Below are positions 39,301 through 46,405 of a stretch of 64,000 nucleotides of DNA, in pieces. The DNA lies in contig OY829326.1 in the NCBI GenBank assembly GCA_963691655.1, positions 21,874,878-21,938,877 on the forward strand, given 5' to 3'. A model generated the notes under the pieces. It was given only the letters and a program-made list of their open reading frames with translations. It made no database searches and was not told the DNA's origin. Every line of letters starts with the position of its first letter. Position 1 is the first letter of the stretch. Source of the stretch: Toxonevra muliebris. Lineage: Eukaryota; Arthropoda; Insecta; Diptera; Pallopteridae. A program made the translations under genes and the position numbers.

Positions 39301-40373
39301 AGATTCTAGGCTGAATGGTCTCAATGTCAATGCTCCTAAAACACGTCCACGCATTCCTACACCTGATGTCACCAAAGAAATCGGTGAGAGAGATTCGAAT
39401 GGTAAATTAATTCTTGCACCTTTTGTTGCACCAACAACTCAAAATTCCACTGCACCCATAGCTGCGAATGCTGTCATTATGGCACCACAATTGAGCACTC
39501 AAACTGCAATGTATCCATACACAAGCACCACAAGTCAGGATGGCGGAGGACAAGTGCTGGGCACTTTACTGCTCTCCCCAATTAAAGAAATGGATAGTTC
39601 ATCATCGAATAATACTTTGATTCCAGGACATCCATCAACAACAGCACTGGCGCAAGCAGTGTTACCTAGCAATATGAAGGATGTTGGCTTTGGAGTGACA
39701 TCATGTAAGTGTATATAATAATTAAGAGACAGAAAGCTTCTATATATTTTCAAAAGCAATTGAAACTTTTTTCACAGCTAATCCCGTCACCAGCAACATT
39801 ACAACACTCTCGTTCCCCTTCACGGTGACAACAACTCCTGCAGATACCATGCCCACTGGCACTCTGAATATTCTACCCATATCAGCAACGCAAATGCCTA
39901 CAATCACCACTTCAGTCGCTGGTTTCGATGCCAAAGATGTCATTACGAGTATACCTGTTTCGCTTACTATTCAACGTACACCATCGGCCTTGTCCATCAA
40001 TGAATTAAATGAAATTCAAGATCTGTCGAATAGTAGCAATGGAAGTGCTGGAATGATGATAATGGGTGCTGGCACGAGTAGTGGTGGTGGTGCCATTCTA
40101 TCTGTAAATCCATTAAATGGTAATGCAGGAATCTCACGCAACAATAGTTTCAATACAAATATGAATCTCAACATACAAGATTCTTATGAACTTGACCGAA
40201 AGGCATCGATACGTTCAACGGGAGCAGCCGAAGATGCGCTAAATTCAAGTCAGAATTATTCTGATACGGCTGCTGTTAGTACGGGTGCAGCAGCGTCGGC
40301 AACTTCAGCACCCTCAACATTAGCAAAAAGAAATGTAGAGCCAACGAAATCAACCAAGGAGGTTTATGTGTGA
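3273..40373 (+). CDS. Best1: Bestrophin, Best1-like Ca2+-activated chloride channel (10 coding exons)
   Basis: Coding exons: 3273-3343, 19339-19449, 20230-20416, 20516-20884, 21162-21290, 25545-25652, 38281-38520, 38601-38910, 39303-39704, 39778-40373. All junctions are GT-AG and phase-consistent; the total is 2523 nt, or 840 residues. Family marks are visible in order: the N-terminus [26 protein letters not shown] (25-34), the pore-neck segment PLSFVLGFY (78-86, with V77, F81 and F85 at the neck positions), RWWDQY, GRLMRR, IPLVYTQ-like [17 protein letters not shown], and the acidic Ca2+-clasp NPFGEDDDD (305-313). Bestrophins are pentameric anion channels of plasma membrane and ER. F81 and W94 match positions reported in Drosophila bestrophin 1. 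The family is certain, the paralogue tentative. The tail after about residue 405 is Ser/Thr/Asn/Gln-rich and ends EVYV, a possible class II PDZ ligand. Confidence 0.9.
4963..5431. mobile_element. hAT-like MITE with perfect 8-base target duplication
   Basis: The ends are inverted copies beginning CAGAGCTGTAAAAGA, with GCAATCAATT just inside. The identical octamer GTCTCTGC flanks both ends (4955-4962 and 5432-5439). The body is made of a TGACTCCAA-type tandem array and has no coding capacity. It lies in bestrophin intron 1. Confidence 0.85.
4985..5212. repeat. TGACTCCAA minisatellite inside the hAT MITE
   Basis: The base unit is a roughly 10-base TGACTCCAAT/G. A higher-order period of about 48 bases is visible from 5030 to 5125, starting at each CCCAATTGAC. 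The array sits wholly inside the hAT-like element 4963-5431. Confidence 0.8.
5440..8634. other. Intron 1 sequence without recognised features
   Basis: AT-rich intronic DNA. Short open frames (for example 7018-7221) have no recognisable similarity or codon signal. Confidence 0.5.
8643..10053. mobile_element. hAT-like element with perfect 8-base target duplication, carrying a LINE fragment
   Basis: The left end CAGGGGCGGATACAAGG and the right end (inverted) CAGTGGCGGATACAGG are terminal inverted repeats, each followed inside by G-rich sequence. The octamer CATCGGTC is duplicated exactly (8635-8642 and 10054-10061). No hAT transposase is visible; instead the interior holds part of a Jockey-type reverse transcriptase. 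Bestrophin intron 1. Confidence 0.85.
9005..9425 (+). pseudogene. Jockey-clade LINE reverse transcriptase fragment
   Basis: Readable segments, broken by frame changes: HRIVNI-like start, [37 protein letters not shown], a damaged [20 protein letters not shown] (family: PQGSVLGPILYxxxTxDLP) and [13 protein letters not shown], the YADD/FADD active-site box with the Ala changed to Pro. Neither LINE end is present. It sits inside the hAT-like element. Confidence 0.8.
10062..11818. other. Intron 1 sequence without recognised features
   Basis: AT-rich. A CAGAGTTGCCAG at about 10771 resembles a hAT end, but no partner was found. A short minus-strand open frame at 11341-11523 has two CxxC-like cysteines but no recognised family. 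Confidence 0.45.
12240..14340 (-). pseudogene. LINE reverse transcriptase relic, split by a hAT-like insertion
   Basis: Minus-strand segments in order are: [54 protein letters not shown], the active-site box [12 protein letters not shown] (near 13891-13927, intact YADD), [17 protein letters not shown] and, beyond the hAT insertion, [11 protein letters not shown] through [12 protein letters not shown]. Several stops and frame changes make it inactive. The C-terminal part matches the fragment at 51561-51947, so two copies of one family are present. Confidence 0.8.
12517..13446. mobile_element. hAT-like non-autonomous element nested in the LINE
   Basis: The ends are CAGGGCCGTAGCCAGG and, inverted, CAAGGCCGTATTTAGG. 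The flanking octamers GTCTAAAC (12509-12516) and GTCTGAAC (13447-13454) differ at one base. A 16-base or longer G run lies just inside the right end. The interior has no transposase and is clearly homologous to the element at 61929-63206. Confidence 0.83.
14399..15467. other. Intron 1 sequence without recognised features
   Basis: AT-rich DNA with no bounded repeat or coding signal seen. Confidence 0.5.
15476..16160. mobile_element. hAT-like non-autonomous element with perfect 8-base target duplication
   Basis: The left end is CAGGGCGGTCG and the right end, inverted, CAGTGCTGTCG. The octamer CTTTTGAG is exact on both sides (15468-15475 and 16161-16168). Subterminal GAAGTGA-type motifs recur near both ends (15500-15555 and 16075-16145). 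There is no transposase. Confidence 0.83.
16169..17179. other. Coding-like region of unknown origin, probably a relic
   Basis: This kilobase is less AT-rich than its surroundings. It has a plus-strand open stretch to 16349 with acidic, codon-like composition ([25 protein letters not shown]) and two abutting minus-strand open stretches (17179-16781 and 16784-16401) of 132 and 127 codons. I recognise no family. It may be a decayed transposon gene; the strand is uncertain. The hAT insertion ends 8 bases before it. Confidence 0.25.
17180..19338. other. Intron 1 sequence without recognised features
   Basis: AT-rich intron end. A short inverted repeat (GCTCTCTGAAA near 17838-17848, TTTCAGAGAGC near 17880-17890) is the only local structure noted. 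Confidence 0.45.
19339..19449 (+). CDS. Best1: Bestrophin coding exon 2
   Basis: The acceptor is TTTTCAG and the donor GTAAGT. Encodes [16 protein letters not shown] and the first transmembrane segment through NEHQQ. It leaves two bases of the codon for residue 61. Confidence 0.9.
19444..20275 (+). repeat. Diverged tandem duplication of intron 2 and the start of exon 3
   Basis: Copy 1 runs from the exon 2 donor (19450) through the mini-exon (to 19728); copy 2 runs from 19729 into true exon 3 (about 20270). Shared blocks, in the same order, are GTAAGTAAATATTTAAT, TTTCAATTAATC, GTTGACCTTGTT, TTCTCAATTGAAAT, CTTGT and the acceptor plus first exon bases. Copy 2 carries about 260 extra bases (19800-20095). 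Confidence 0.8.
19690..19728 (+). other. Candidate 39-base mini-exon made by tandem duplication
   Basis: This is a second copy of the first part of exon 3, with its own TTTAG acceptor and a perfect GTAAGTA donor borrowed from a duplicated exon 2/intron 2 boundary. It has the same phase as exon 3 and a length divisible by three. Inclusion would therefore add 13 residues ([12 protein letters not shown] plus one) in frame before exon 3. There are no stops. Whether it is spliced in cannot be told from DNA. Confidence 0.5.
20230..20416 (+). CDS. Best1: Bestrophin coding exon 3 (pore neck)
   Basis: Encodes residues 61-123, including the neck (PLSFVLGFY) and [19 protein letters not shown]. The acceptor is TTTAG. 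The only donor that keeps the frame with exon 4 is GTATGT at 20417, which adds a short SSGGKN stretch not expected in most bestrophins; a GT at 20409 would lead to an immediate stop. Confidence 0.85.
20516..20884 (+). CDS. Best1: Bestrophin coding exon 4
   Basis: Encodes residues 124-246, from [16 protein letters not shown] through RARKDGLI to [13 protein letters not shown]. It is phase 0 at both ends, with an acceptor after a long pyrimidine run and donor GTGAGT. Confidence 0.9.
21162..21290 (+). CDS. Best1: Bestrophin coding exon 5
   Basis: Encodes residues 247-289: [19 protein letters not shown], then the variable loop and [11 protein letters not shown]. Phase 0 at both ends; donor GTAAGT. 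A 4.3-kb intron follows, carrying a SINE and two hAT elements. Confidence 0.9.
22284..23091. mobile_element. hAT-like element, same family as 60380-63371
   Basis: The left end CAGTAGAGGATCTAAG aligns base for base with the left end of the element at 60380, including the following GGAG-rich and TTTTATTAAATTA segments. The right end, inverted, is CGGTAGCAGATC. The flanking octamers CCAACAGC (22276-22283) and CTAACTGC (23092-23099) agree at 6 of 8. The interior from about 22550 is an irregular array of CAGACCAAA/TTCAGA-type words. Bestrophin intron 5. Confidence 0.6.
22550..22985. repeat. Irregular CAGACCAAA-type array
   Basis: Short words such as ATCAGACCAAA, TTCAGACCGAAA and TTAGACTAAAA recur every 12-25 bases without fixed period. 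The same texture is found in the related element at 61190-61850. Confidence 0.6.
23893..24180 (+). repeat. tRNA-Glu-derived SINE with LINE-like 3' end
   Basis: The head (23895-23970) has an A box (ATAGTCTAGTGGG), a CACTAGACTTTCACC anticodon region like that of tRNA-Glu, and the B box GGTTCGATTACC. The body has GAAGTGTATGAGAATT and a GCCGTTCGGAATCGGCG hairpin, a motif common in 3' regions of dipteran LINEs. The 3' part (24118-24180) ends in AACCTAAC, like the tail of the LINE fragment at 34138-34210. A hAT-like element interrupts the tail at 24181; the tail resumes at 25082. Confidence 0.7.
24181..25081. mobile_element. hAT-like non-autonomous element in a SINE tail
   Basis: The ends are CAGGGATGCCAACT and, inverted, CAGCGATGCTAACT. 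Both ends have nearby TTCCCCG-rich subterminal words. The octamer AACCTAAC is identical on both sides (24173-24180 and 25082-25089), although the target is itself an AACCTAACC repeat, so this duplication is less decisive than the others. No transposase is visible. Confidence 0.72.
25370..25497. repeat. Near-palindromic short element
   Basis: Inverted arms share AAGAGAT, TCAGCCATGT and GAGTGAAATT in mirrored order around a centre near 25433; the core runs from CAGCCATG (25390) to CATGGCTG (25487). It would fold into one long hairpin. It lies only 48 bases upstream of bestrophin exon 6. Confidence 0.6.
25545..25652 (+). CDS. Best1: Bestrophin coding exon 6 (Ca2+ clasp)
   Basis: Encodes residues 290-325: [18 protein letters not shown], the acidic GEDDDD cluster that binds Ca2+ in this family, then [11 protein letters not shown]. 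Phase 0 at both ends, donor GTAAGA. A 12.6-kb intron follows. Confidence 0.92.
25653..27300. other. Start of intron 6, simple repeats only
   Basis: AT-rich. Contains a GA microsatellite (about 26194-26216) and an AC microsatellite (about 26892-26908). No gene seen. Confidence 0.5.
27300..28300. repeat. Degenerate minisatellite, AAGTCTCAGATGAAATC type
   Basis: About one kilobase of diverged repeats whose recurring words are AAGTCTCAGATGAA, TCAAATGAAATCAAG and AAGCCTCAAAT. The period varies around 16-35 bases. No bounding inverted repeats were found, unlike the two arrays inside hAT-like elements. Confidence 0.65.
28301..32546. other. Intron 6 sequence without recognised genes
   Basis: AT-rich. 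Contains an ACAA microsatellite (about 30806-30829). A decayed copy of the LINE/SINE 3' hairpin (GCCGTTTGGATTCGGC near 31433-31448) is the only transposon trace noted. Confidence 0.45.
32547..33069. repeat. Inverted-repeat (MITE-like) element, class unknown
   Basis: The left end GGGGGAAAGCCACTTCTAAGG and the right end, inverted, AAGGGAAGGCCACTGTAATAGG are imperfect inverted copies. The interior has no readable gene, but it has repeated words CGATTTTTC and CGATTCGAGAAAAACGCG near its middle. No target duplication was defined. Confidence 0.5.
33800..34210 (+). pseudogene. LINE C-terminal fragment with 3' tail
   Basis: The plus-strand translation gives LTGHCILG, then a Cys/His-type segment [37 protein letters not shown] and NIARFIMEF. 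This pattern is typical of the end of ORF2 in I/R1/LOA-type LINEs. The non-coding tail (34138-34210) has TATCACAATGAGCC and ends ACTTCAACCTAACCTA, as in the SINE tail at 24130-24180. Confidence 0.7.
35542..36892. mobile_element. DNA-transposon-like element with terminal and subterminal repeats, class unknown
   Basis: The ends GGAGTGTTCCCGGGTATGAG (35542 on) and, inverted, GGAGTGTATCCGGGTATGAG (to 36892) match at nearly every base. The core CCGGGTATGAGAC recurs inside: plus at 35745-35758, minus at 36062-36075 and 36403-36416 (decayed). The copies point inward from each end, as transposase-binding subterminal repeats do. Two minus-strand open stretches (61 and 81 codons) have no recognised family. 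A dimeric SINE has inserted into the fourth core copy. Confidence 0.6.
36421..36858 (+). mobile_element. Dimeric tRNA-derived SINE with 12-base target duplication
   Basis: First unit: a tRNA-Glu-like head (36424-36500; ATAGTCTAGTGG, GACTTTCATCCAGAAGG, GGGTTCGATTCCCGC), a body with GAAGTGTATGAGAATT and the GCCGTTCGGAATCGGCG hairpin to GTAGGTC. Second unit: another tRNA-like head from about 36665 (TGGTCTAGTGG, CCAGA/TCTGG anticodon stem, a perfect CCGAG/CTCGG T stem around TTCGATT), a CTTT-rich body and a (TAA)n-like tail. ATACCTGGCGCT flanks the whole unit (36409-36420 and 36859-36870), so it inserted as one piece. Confidence 0.75.
36893..38280. other. End of intron 6, no recognised features
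   Basis: AT-rich intronic DNA leading to the exon 7 acceptor. Nothing bounded or coding was seen. Confidence 0.45.
38281..38520 (+). CDS. Best1: Bestrophin coding exon 7
   Basis: Encodes residues 326-405: [20 protein letters not shown], then [13 protein letters not shown] through PDDVYADY. The donor is GTGCGT. If the following 80-base intron is retained, translation adds V-R-Y and stops at 38530-38532, giving a 408-residue channel without the long tail. Confidence 0.9.
38601..38910 (+). CDS. Best1: Bestrophin coding exon 8 (cytoplasmic tail)
   Basis: Encodes residues 406-508: [20 protein letters not shown], then a Ser/Asn/Gln/Met-rich stretch and [19 protein letters not shown]. The donor is GTAAGT at 38911; reading through it gives SKFDNA and a stop at 38928-38930. 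Confidence 0.85.
39303..39704 (+). CDS. Best1: Bestrophin coding exon 9 (tail)
   Basis: The acceptor is TTCAG and the donor GTAAGT. Completes the split codon to Asn509, then encodes [20 protein letters not shown] and a Thr/Ala/Pro/Ser-rich stretch. The codon pattern and the absence of stops over 402 bases support it; similarity to other bestrophins is weak here. Confidence 0.8.
39778..40373 (+). CDS. Best1: Bestrophin terminal coding exon 10 (tail)
   Basis: The acceptor is TTCACAG. A 596-base open stretch, rich in Thr, Ser, Asn, Ala and Gly, ends at TGA 40371-40373. The last residues are TKEVYV, which fits a class II PDZ ligand. The preceding intron is only 73 bases. Confidence 0.82.
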
Positions 40374-40816
40374 AAAGCAAAAGAAAATGCTGGATTTTTT
40401 TTTTTTTAATAGCTACATAAATAATTATTGTAATTAATATTAATTTTAGTGCGTATTTGGAGGATATACATATTTTTAAATATAGTCACTTAAAATGAAT
40501 TTACAGTAGTCAATTTGAATGCATGAAATGAACGAAATTTGTAGTAAAAATGAGCCTTGAACCAACTTGAACACTTTTTGTTCATCAAATGTTGATGCTG
40601 TTTTAGTTTTGTTCATTGCTCACTTTGGCAATACACGAAGTATCATTCATTCAAAGTGATACGTTGATGTAAATTCACTTTAGAAAAGTGACTACCCAGA
40701 TGGAAAATTCATTGATATTAATGCAAAAATTTTCGACAAAATAAGGTTGTGAAAATATATGAATACATACATATGATACATACACATATTGAAACCTATA
40801 ATTACATATAAATAAA
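40374..40816 (+). other. Bestrophin 3' untranslated region with polyA signal
   Basis: Non-coding AT-rich sequence follows the stop codon. The first good AATAAA is at 40811-40816, giving a 3' UTR of about 460 bases. A second AATAAA-containing stretch lies near 40940. Confidence 0.45.
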
Positions 40817-41535
40817 TCTTTTAATTATTTCAATTTTATTATAACTATATAATTATATTTAAATTTATACGTATTATAATATTCTATAATTAAGCAGTTT
40901 CTAGAATTTTTGAAACATCCGTCCTTATTTTTGTATTAAAAAATAAAATACTGATTAAGAAACTACCATTCAGTTGGTATTAAAATTAGTGCCGTTTGCA
41001 AAATGATTCGTTCCGTAAACTAAAGTCAAGAAACTCATGGCAGCGAATCTAAACAAATTTGATACCAATTCACAGATAAAAATTCTGGTCCATAAAATAA
41101 TTACAGTGGGTTGTGGATGCTCAATTTCTGTTTTATGTTTGTAAAAAAATTTTAAAATTCATCCGTGAAACAGTGAAGTTTTGGCTATAAATGCGTTTTT
41201 GAATTTTTTTTTTTACATCAACAATTAATAAGCTTAATAGTTTTAGCACTTGGAGTAATTATTGAATCAAAATGTCTTGGTTTTAATTGAATTGATATGA
41301 AAATCAAATTTGTTAAATTTCCCTACCTTGATTTTCTTGCTCATTGTCTATGAGACGAATCGTTGAAGCACAGTCGTTTAATTTGATCCATATTTACTAC
41401 AAACATTAAAATCAATAGTTTTTCGAATTTTATTTTATAATTAAAAATTATTCAATATCATTTTTGATCACGGTAATTCTTAACACAATGGATCGGTAAT
41501 AACTGAAATGAGAAAAATATTCTGTTGCACTTAAG

Positions 41536-42038
41536 GGCGGTATCACATTGGCAACAGTTGTCGAGAAGGAGACAGAATTGTAGTTATTTCCTATATTGAG
41601 AGAGTAATATTAATCACTGGCGATAACTTCACACCCGGCCAAGTTAAGGAAAGAAAGCAACAGATCAGTAGTGATGAGCAAACCAATCATTTTTCAGTAA
41701 CTGTGACAGAAGTGATAATGTTTACTGAATCTCTGTGATTTTAAATAGTAAGAACTGTTTCCTTACAACAGTGAATTCAAATTATGAAAGATATGGCGAA
41801 TATGGTATGTTTTTGATACCATTTATCATCACTAGCCTCATTGTTTGATTTTTTTGTAGTTTAGTTAGTATAACATATTAGTACAAATCCATAGTTTTAT
41901 TAAAAAGTAAAAAAATGGCAACTGTGAAAAAATTACAAAAGGAATGCAACACTTGTCGCTTCAGTGTGAAATAACTAGAGGCGAAACAGTGCAGAACACA
42001 TTTGTCTCTGCGGCAACTGTTGCTAATGTGATATCGCC
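41536..42038. repeat. MITE-like element with 27-base inverted ends
   Basis: The left end GGCGGTATCACATTGGCAAC and the right end, inverted, GGCGATATCACATTAGCAAC match with two differences and continue as AGTTG. There is no coding sequence. I could not fix the target duplication, so the superfamily is undecided. It lies between the bestrophin and protease genes. Confidence 0.65.
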
Positions 42039-42764
42039 TATACCTATGTACATGCAGAAGATGAATTTAATAAAAAATTGCGTGAACAGCGCATTCTAAA
42101 TTCTTGAATGCCTAACACCGTCATCTACTGACCTCACCACTTAAATAGGCTGATTCCCATACACTACTTTACATCACATTACTACGGAGTGCGCGGTACA
42201 TTGCATAAATCAGGTTCGCAACATTTTTGGGTAAAAGAGTCTTGATGAAACTTTTGGAAAAGTATATTGTTACACAAACCCTAAAAGTGCACGTGTTTCT
42301 AAAAAAATTTTCAAGAAGCACTCTTAATAAACCAATTTCGGGTTCAGAAAATGCTTACCGTTTATTTTCAAAAATTAAAATCAAAAGATCATAATTTATA
42401 GCTACTAAATGAATATATAATAATATATTTGAAGGAAATCAATAAAAGTCCAGCCGGATACAGTAGCTGATTTAACATAAGTAGGTTAATTTAACTCTGC
42501 AACTCAAAAACTAAGATATATAGAGATAAATGGCATCACTGATGTAAATCAGCGCACTGTGCGACTTCTATGTAATTTTATTTTTATCTAATTTGTGGCG
42601 CTTGCCTTATTCCTCTTTACTAAAAAATATACATTGTAAATTTGTTTTTAATTATTTAAGTATTTTTTTTTTTTAATTATTGAATATCTACAGTTATGCG
42701 ATATAAAATATCTATACATATATATATGTGATATATATATGGGACATTCTCTGTCAATGGGAGA

Positions 42765-43356
42765 CCCCCCCCTGTCCAAAATTGGTTAAGGTATTTTAGA
42801 GCAGGTTTGGGCTTAAATGAAAGCTTAATATCTCTAGTTTCAAATGCAACAAGGCCTTTTTTGATTTTACATGATGGCGGACCAATGTGGCGGCTGCAAG
42901 TCTACCACCTCACCATAAAATAATAGTTTTGTCAAGCGTACGGTTACCCAAGTCATAATACAAAAACAGATAAAGTTTTTTTTTCGTATATTTTTTTTCG
43001 CTGAATATGAATCCAATATTATTTTTCACGGGGAATGCTACATAGTGTCACTAACATGTCGTCCCTAACCTCAAAAAATGAAAATTCCAAAAAACTTTTT
43101 TTCGTGTCTCACGTGTCCCAAGTCATCAGAAAACTTCCGAAAAAAAACTTTATCTGTTTTTTATAATGACTTGGGTAAACGTACGCTTGATAAAACTATT
43201 ATTTTATGGTGAGGTGGTAAGCTTACAGCCGCCCTATTGGTCCGCCATCATGCAAAATCAAAAAAGGCCTTATTGCATTTGAAACTAGAGATAATAAGCT
43301 TTAATTTGAGCCCAAACATGCTCTAAACTACCTTAGCCAATTTTGGACAGGGGGGG
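42765..43356. repeat. Foldback element: two ~225-base inverted arms around a 145-base loop
   Basis: The left arm (about 42765-42990) and right arm (about 43135-43356) are inverted copies over nearly their whole length. Shared blocks include CTGTCCAAAATTGG, AAGGCCTTTTTTGATTTT, CACCTCACCATAAAATAATA and AAACAGATAAAG. Each arm ends in a run of seven or more C (G). The loop has a further CCCAAGTCAT word. No gene and no clear target duplication. Confidence 0.8.
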
Positions 43357-44803
43357 TAAAAATCAATGCTTTTCCTCTGTTTTGCATTGTGATGGATGTT
43401 CTGCAAGGTTTTCAACAAAAATAATTTTTGTAGGAATAACTTTTTTACGTCTATCGATAGACCTTTCTACTCAGATCTTTTATGTCCAAATTAGAATGAC
43501 TGATTTATGAGCGATTTTAGTAAAAACTCGAGTAAATTTCATACCAAATCAAATATTTAATTTTCAGGTGTTCTACATGGACCCGTTTTTGCAGTTCTCA
43601 AGGAGTGTTCGCAATCGGAAAACTGCGCTAAGTTCACAATGACCAAATGTACCAAAAACATGTACTTTTTTCCTGCACATACCCTTAACCCCTTCAGCTA
43701 CGAAGATGCCTGGGAGCAACTTCACCTCTTTGTCGTCTTAAAGCAAAGGCTATAATTGGTTTTTTCTTTGGATTAAGTAGTTACTAACAGGTTAATGTTT
43801 TGAGAAGGCGATTTAAAACAAATTGTTTGGTTACCGTAATAGAAAAAAGTAGTTTTGCATACTTTAAAAAAGCCTTTTCTTAATTTTTTTTTAACTAAAA
43901 TCTTGTCAAATTTAGATTCTTAATGAAATTTTGTTGTTCTGCTGTTTTGTATAAAGTAACGCAAAGGTCAGAATACTGTTGATACTGAGTAAAGTAAATG
44001 GAAGTGAAAAGAAACATGAAAACCTTTCAAAAGATGCGACTATTTTCTTTGAAGAAAATTGGTTCATTTTATTAAAATATGCAGCCCTTACGATATCAAT
44101 TACTCTTTTTTTTTGTATTTGACGATAACTTTACAGTCTGGTATCGAGTACCCAGTACCCAAATACTCGATACTCATGCACCACTACTACCGGTCCAGTA
44201 ATTGTATAGTAAATATCGAGTAATATGTAATAATAGTTTGAGGACAAACCTGGTCCCTCCTGTGCCCCCCTTGCCGATGAAAATTTCGTACATTTTGATC
44301 GTTAGCCAGGAAAAAAAAGTTTTCTTAAAGGGACTAGAAAATTAAAGTACCCCTTGGGAAATGTCTGGATCCGATAGTGTATGTGTCACACTGTAAAAGT
44401 TTTGTAAAATAATTATTTTTAACTTTTAATAATTACTACATTTAAAATTTAAGCCATTATAATGATATTATTTTAAGTTCATATATAAATAAATGTATAA
44501 TTGTATTAAATATGTGTTTTTATGAATTTCTAGTAAGGAAATAATAAAACCATACATATACAAATTATTGAAAAACTCGATATGATATATAGTCTAACAA
44601 ATAGTGATCTATAATCTTCACAGTATGATCCCTACCAGTTTCGACAACTTCTTTGTATTAATATTTTCAGAATTCCTATATTTTGAAAGGATTACGTGAG
44701 CCACGATGGGCTTTTTTCTGATCCGGTTCCAAATAGGTGAGAAAAATACCCGAAAGGAAGAGCATCACAGCAAATACACCAGATACAAGAGCGTTACTGA
44801 TTT
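43357..44803. other. Spacer without recognised features
   Basis: No coding signal. A single TTAACCCCTT word at about 43687 could be one end of a TTAA-type element, but no partner was found. Confidence 0.4.
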
Positions 44804-44807
44804 TTAA

Positions 44808-45142
44808 CCCTCTACTGCATTGTCAAAAAGCTGACAAAATTAGTGCATATATTTTAAGTTGGTTTTTAAAAAATTAAATAAATAAATATTTAAATATATT
44901 TCAGGAGCCAATTTCGGTTAAAAATTAACTGATTTTAAGATTATGAAATAAAATATTTATAAATATATTTATTTACTGGATTTTGAGGAATTTTGTTTTA
45001 AACCGCTTAAAGTCATGAACACGCAATTTTATAAAATTTATCATTTGCAAATCTATATTACTTACGACTAATCAAAATATATCATAATACTCGTATCTTA
45101 AATGTATTCTTCCATTGGACTAATAATTCATGCAGTAGAGGG
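44808..45142. mobile_element. TTAA-target (piggyBac-like) MITE
   Basis: Inverted ends CCCTCTACTGCAT at 44808-44820 and 45130-45142 are exact over 13 bases. The flanks are TTAA on the left (44804-44807) and CTAA on the right, consistent with one mutated TTAA duplication. It is 335 bases with no coding sequence, and lies about 130 bases past the protease stop codon. Confidence 0.72.
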
Positions 45143-45275
45143 CTAAAAATGTTTTTTTTTTTATTTCTGTATTAAGTATATTAAGGATATGATTCGAAAC
45201 TCATAGAAATAAATTTCATTTATAGAATAATCACATGATATTTCATTGAAGCACAATTTAAACAATTTACTTGAA

Positions 45276-46148
45276 CTATAATTTAATACCAGTTATTCCT
45301 TGAATCCAACTCAAGTATGGAGTAACCCGAGTAAATACAGCTGGAAAACCATTTTCACAACCAGTAGCTGATCCAGATGAAGTTACACCGATTAATTCAC
45401 CGTCTGCAGCCAATGGGCCACCAGAATCTCCGTGACAAGTAGAAGAACCTTCGTATGTGGAAACACATAGATGATTATCGGTGATTGTGAAATAAGCAGC
45501 ACAATCTGTGTTTGAAATAACTGTTAACATAGTGTATTGCAATCTATTTGAAGCACTAGAAAAATCAGAAGTTTGACCCCAACCCGAAGCTATAGCAGTA
45601 ACACCTTCGTATGTTGTATTTTTGATTGAAGGTAAACTGATAGGTTGAATTAAAGGATTGAAACTGATTCTTGAAATTTTAATTAAAGCAATATCGTTGG
45701 CAAGTGTTTGTGGGTTATAGTCGGCATGGGTAAATATATTGTTGAACATAACAACGGTGCTGTATAGAGTTGCGCTGCGTATGGTGCTGCCTAGTTTTAC
45801 GTTGGCCATGTAGACACTAGAATTTTGATTGGGAAAATATAAATAAGTTATAAATTTAGAATAGAGGAGTATTAATATAATAACTTACCCATCTGTGCAG
45901 TGTGCAGCTGTTAAAATCCAACGACTGCTAATCAAAGAGCCGCCACACCAGAAACTTCCTTTACTCGTTGTCATAGAAAGTCCAGCTTGGTAGGGAAATT
46001 GGCCAAAAGAAGCAGCGGTTCCGTTGGTAATACGTCCATCTGGCTTTTCGATATTTTGTAAAGTTTCACGCTGCTGGAACTCATTAACATTTAAATTGAA
46101 CGCTGAAGCGTAGGACAGCACTAAAACGAATACTAAATACAATTTCAT
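45276..46148 (-). CDS. Secreted S1A serine protease, chymotrypsin-like
   Basis: Two exons, 46148-45889 and 45816-45276, join at GT-AG sites in phase 2 to give 266 residues. An upstream in-frame ATG at 46193 is rejected because the second ATG opens a clean signal peptide (MKLYLVFVLVLSYASA). A propeptide follows to DGR39; the zymogen cleavage is R39/ITNG. Catalytic residues are His83 (LTAAHC), Asp128 (NDIALIK) and Ser218 (GDSGGP). The residue six before Ser218 is Ser, the chymotrypsin-type S1 position; an Ala occupies the place of Gly226. The length and RITNG start resemble the Jonah and other digestive proteases of flies, probably secreted in the gut. Nothing is missing, so it is probably functional. 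Confidence 0.92.
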
Positions 46149-46203
46149 AATTTCTTTTATAGGTGCTGAGTATAAATGTGGAAAAGTAGTCAAAATTACA
46201 GTC

Positions 46204-46210
46204 TTTTATA
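46204..46210 (-). promoter_or_regulatory. TATA box of the serine protease gene
   Basis: TATAAAA on the minus strand is 55 bases upstream of the start codon. An initiator-like CTCAGCA lies downstream at 46170-46164. This gives a very short 5' leader, usual for highly expressed fly digestive protease genes. Confidence 0.6.
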
Positions 46211-46405
46211 GCGTTACTTGAAACTAAAAAGATGCTAACATTAGATTATATGTATATACTTAGAAACACTTGTTATCAATAAACGTTTTTGAAGAGATAT
46301 TTTCCTTTTTTCGATAAGCTATAAATCTTTTTTCAAAGGGCGTTGTACGAATTATCAATACTCTACATTAATAAACGAAACTTTGAATAAAAATATGTTT
46401 GGTTA

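Noticed and set aside
46149..46193. Upstream in-frame ATG as the protease start
   Set aside because: It would add 15 residues that hide the signal peptide and would lie upstream of the likely transcription start (46179-46164).
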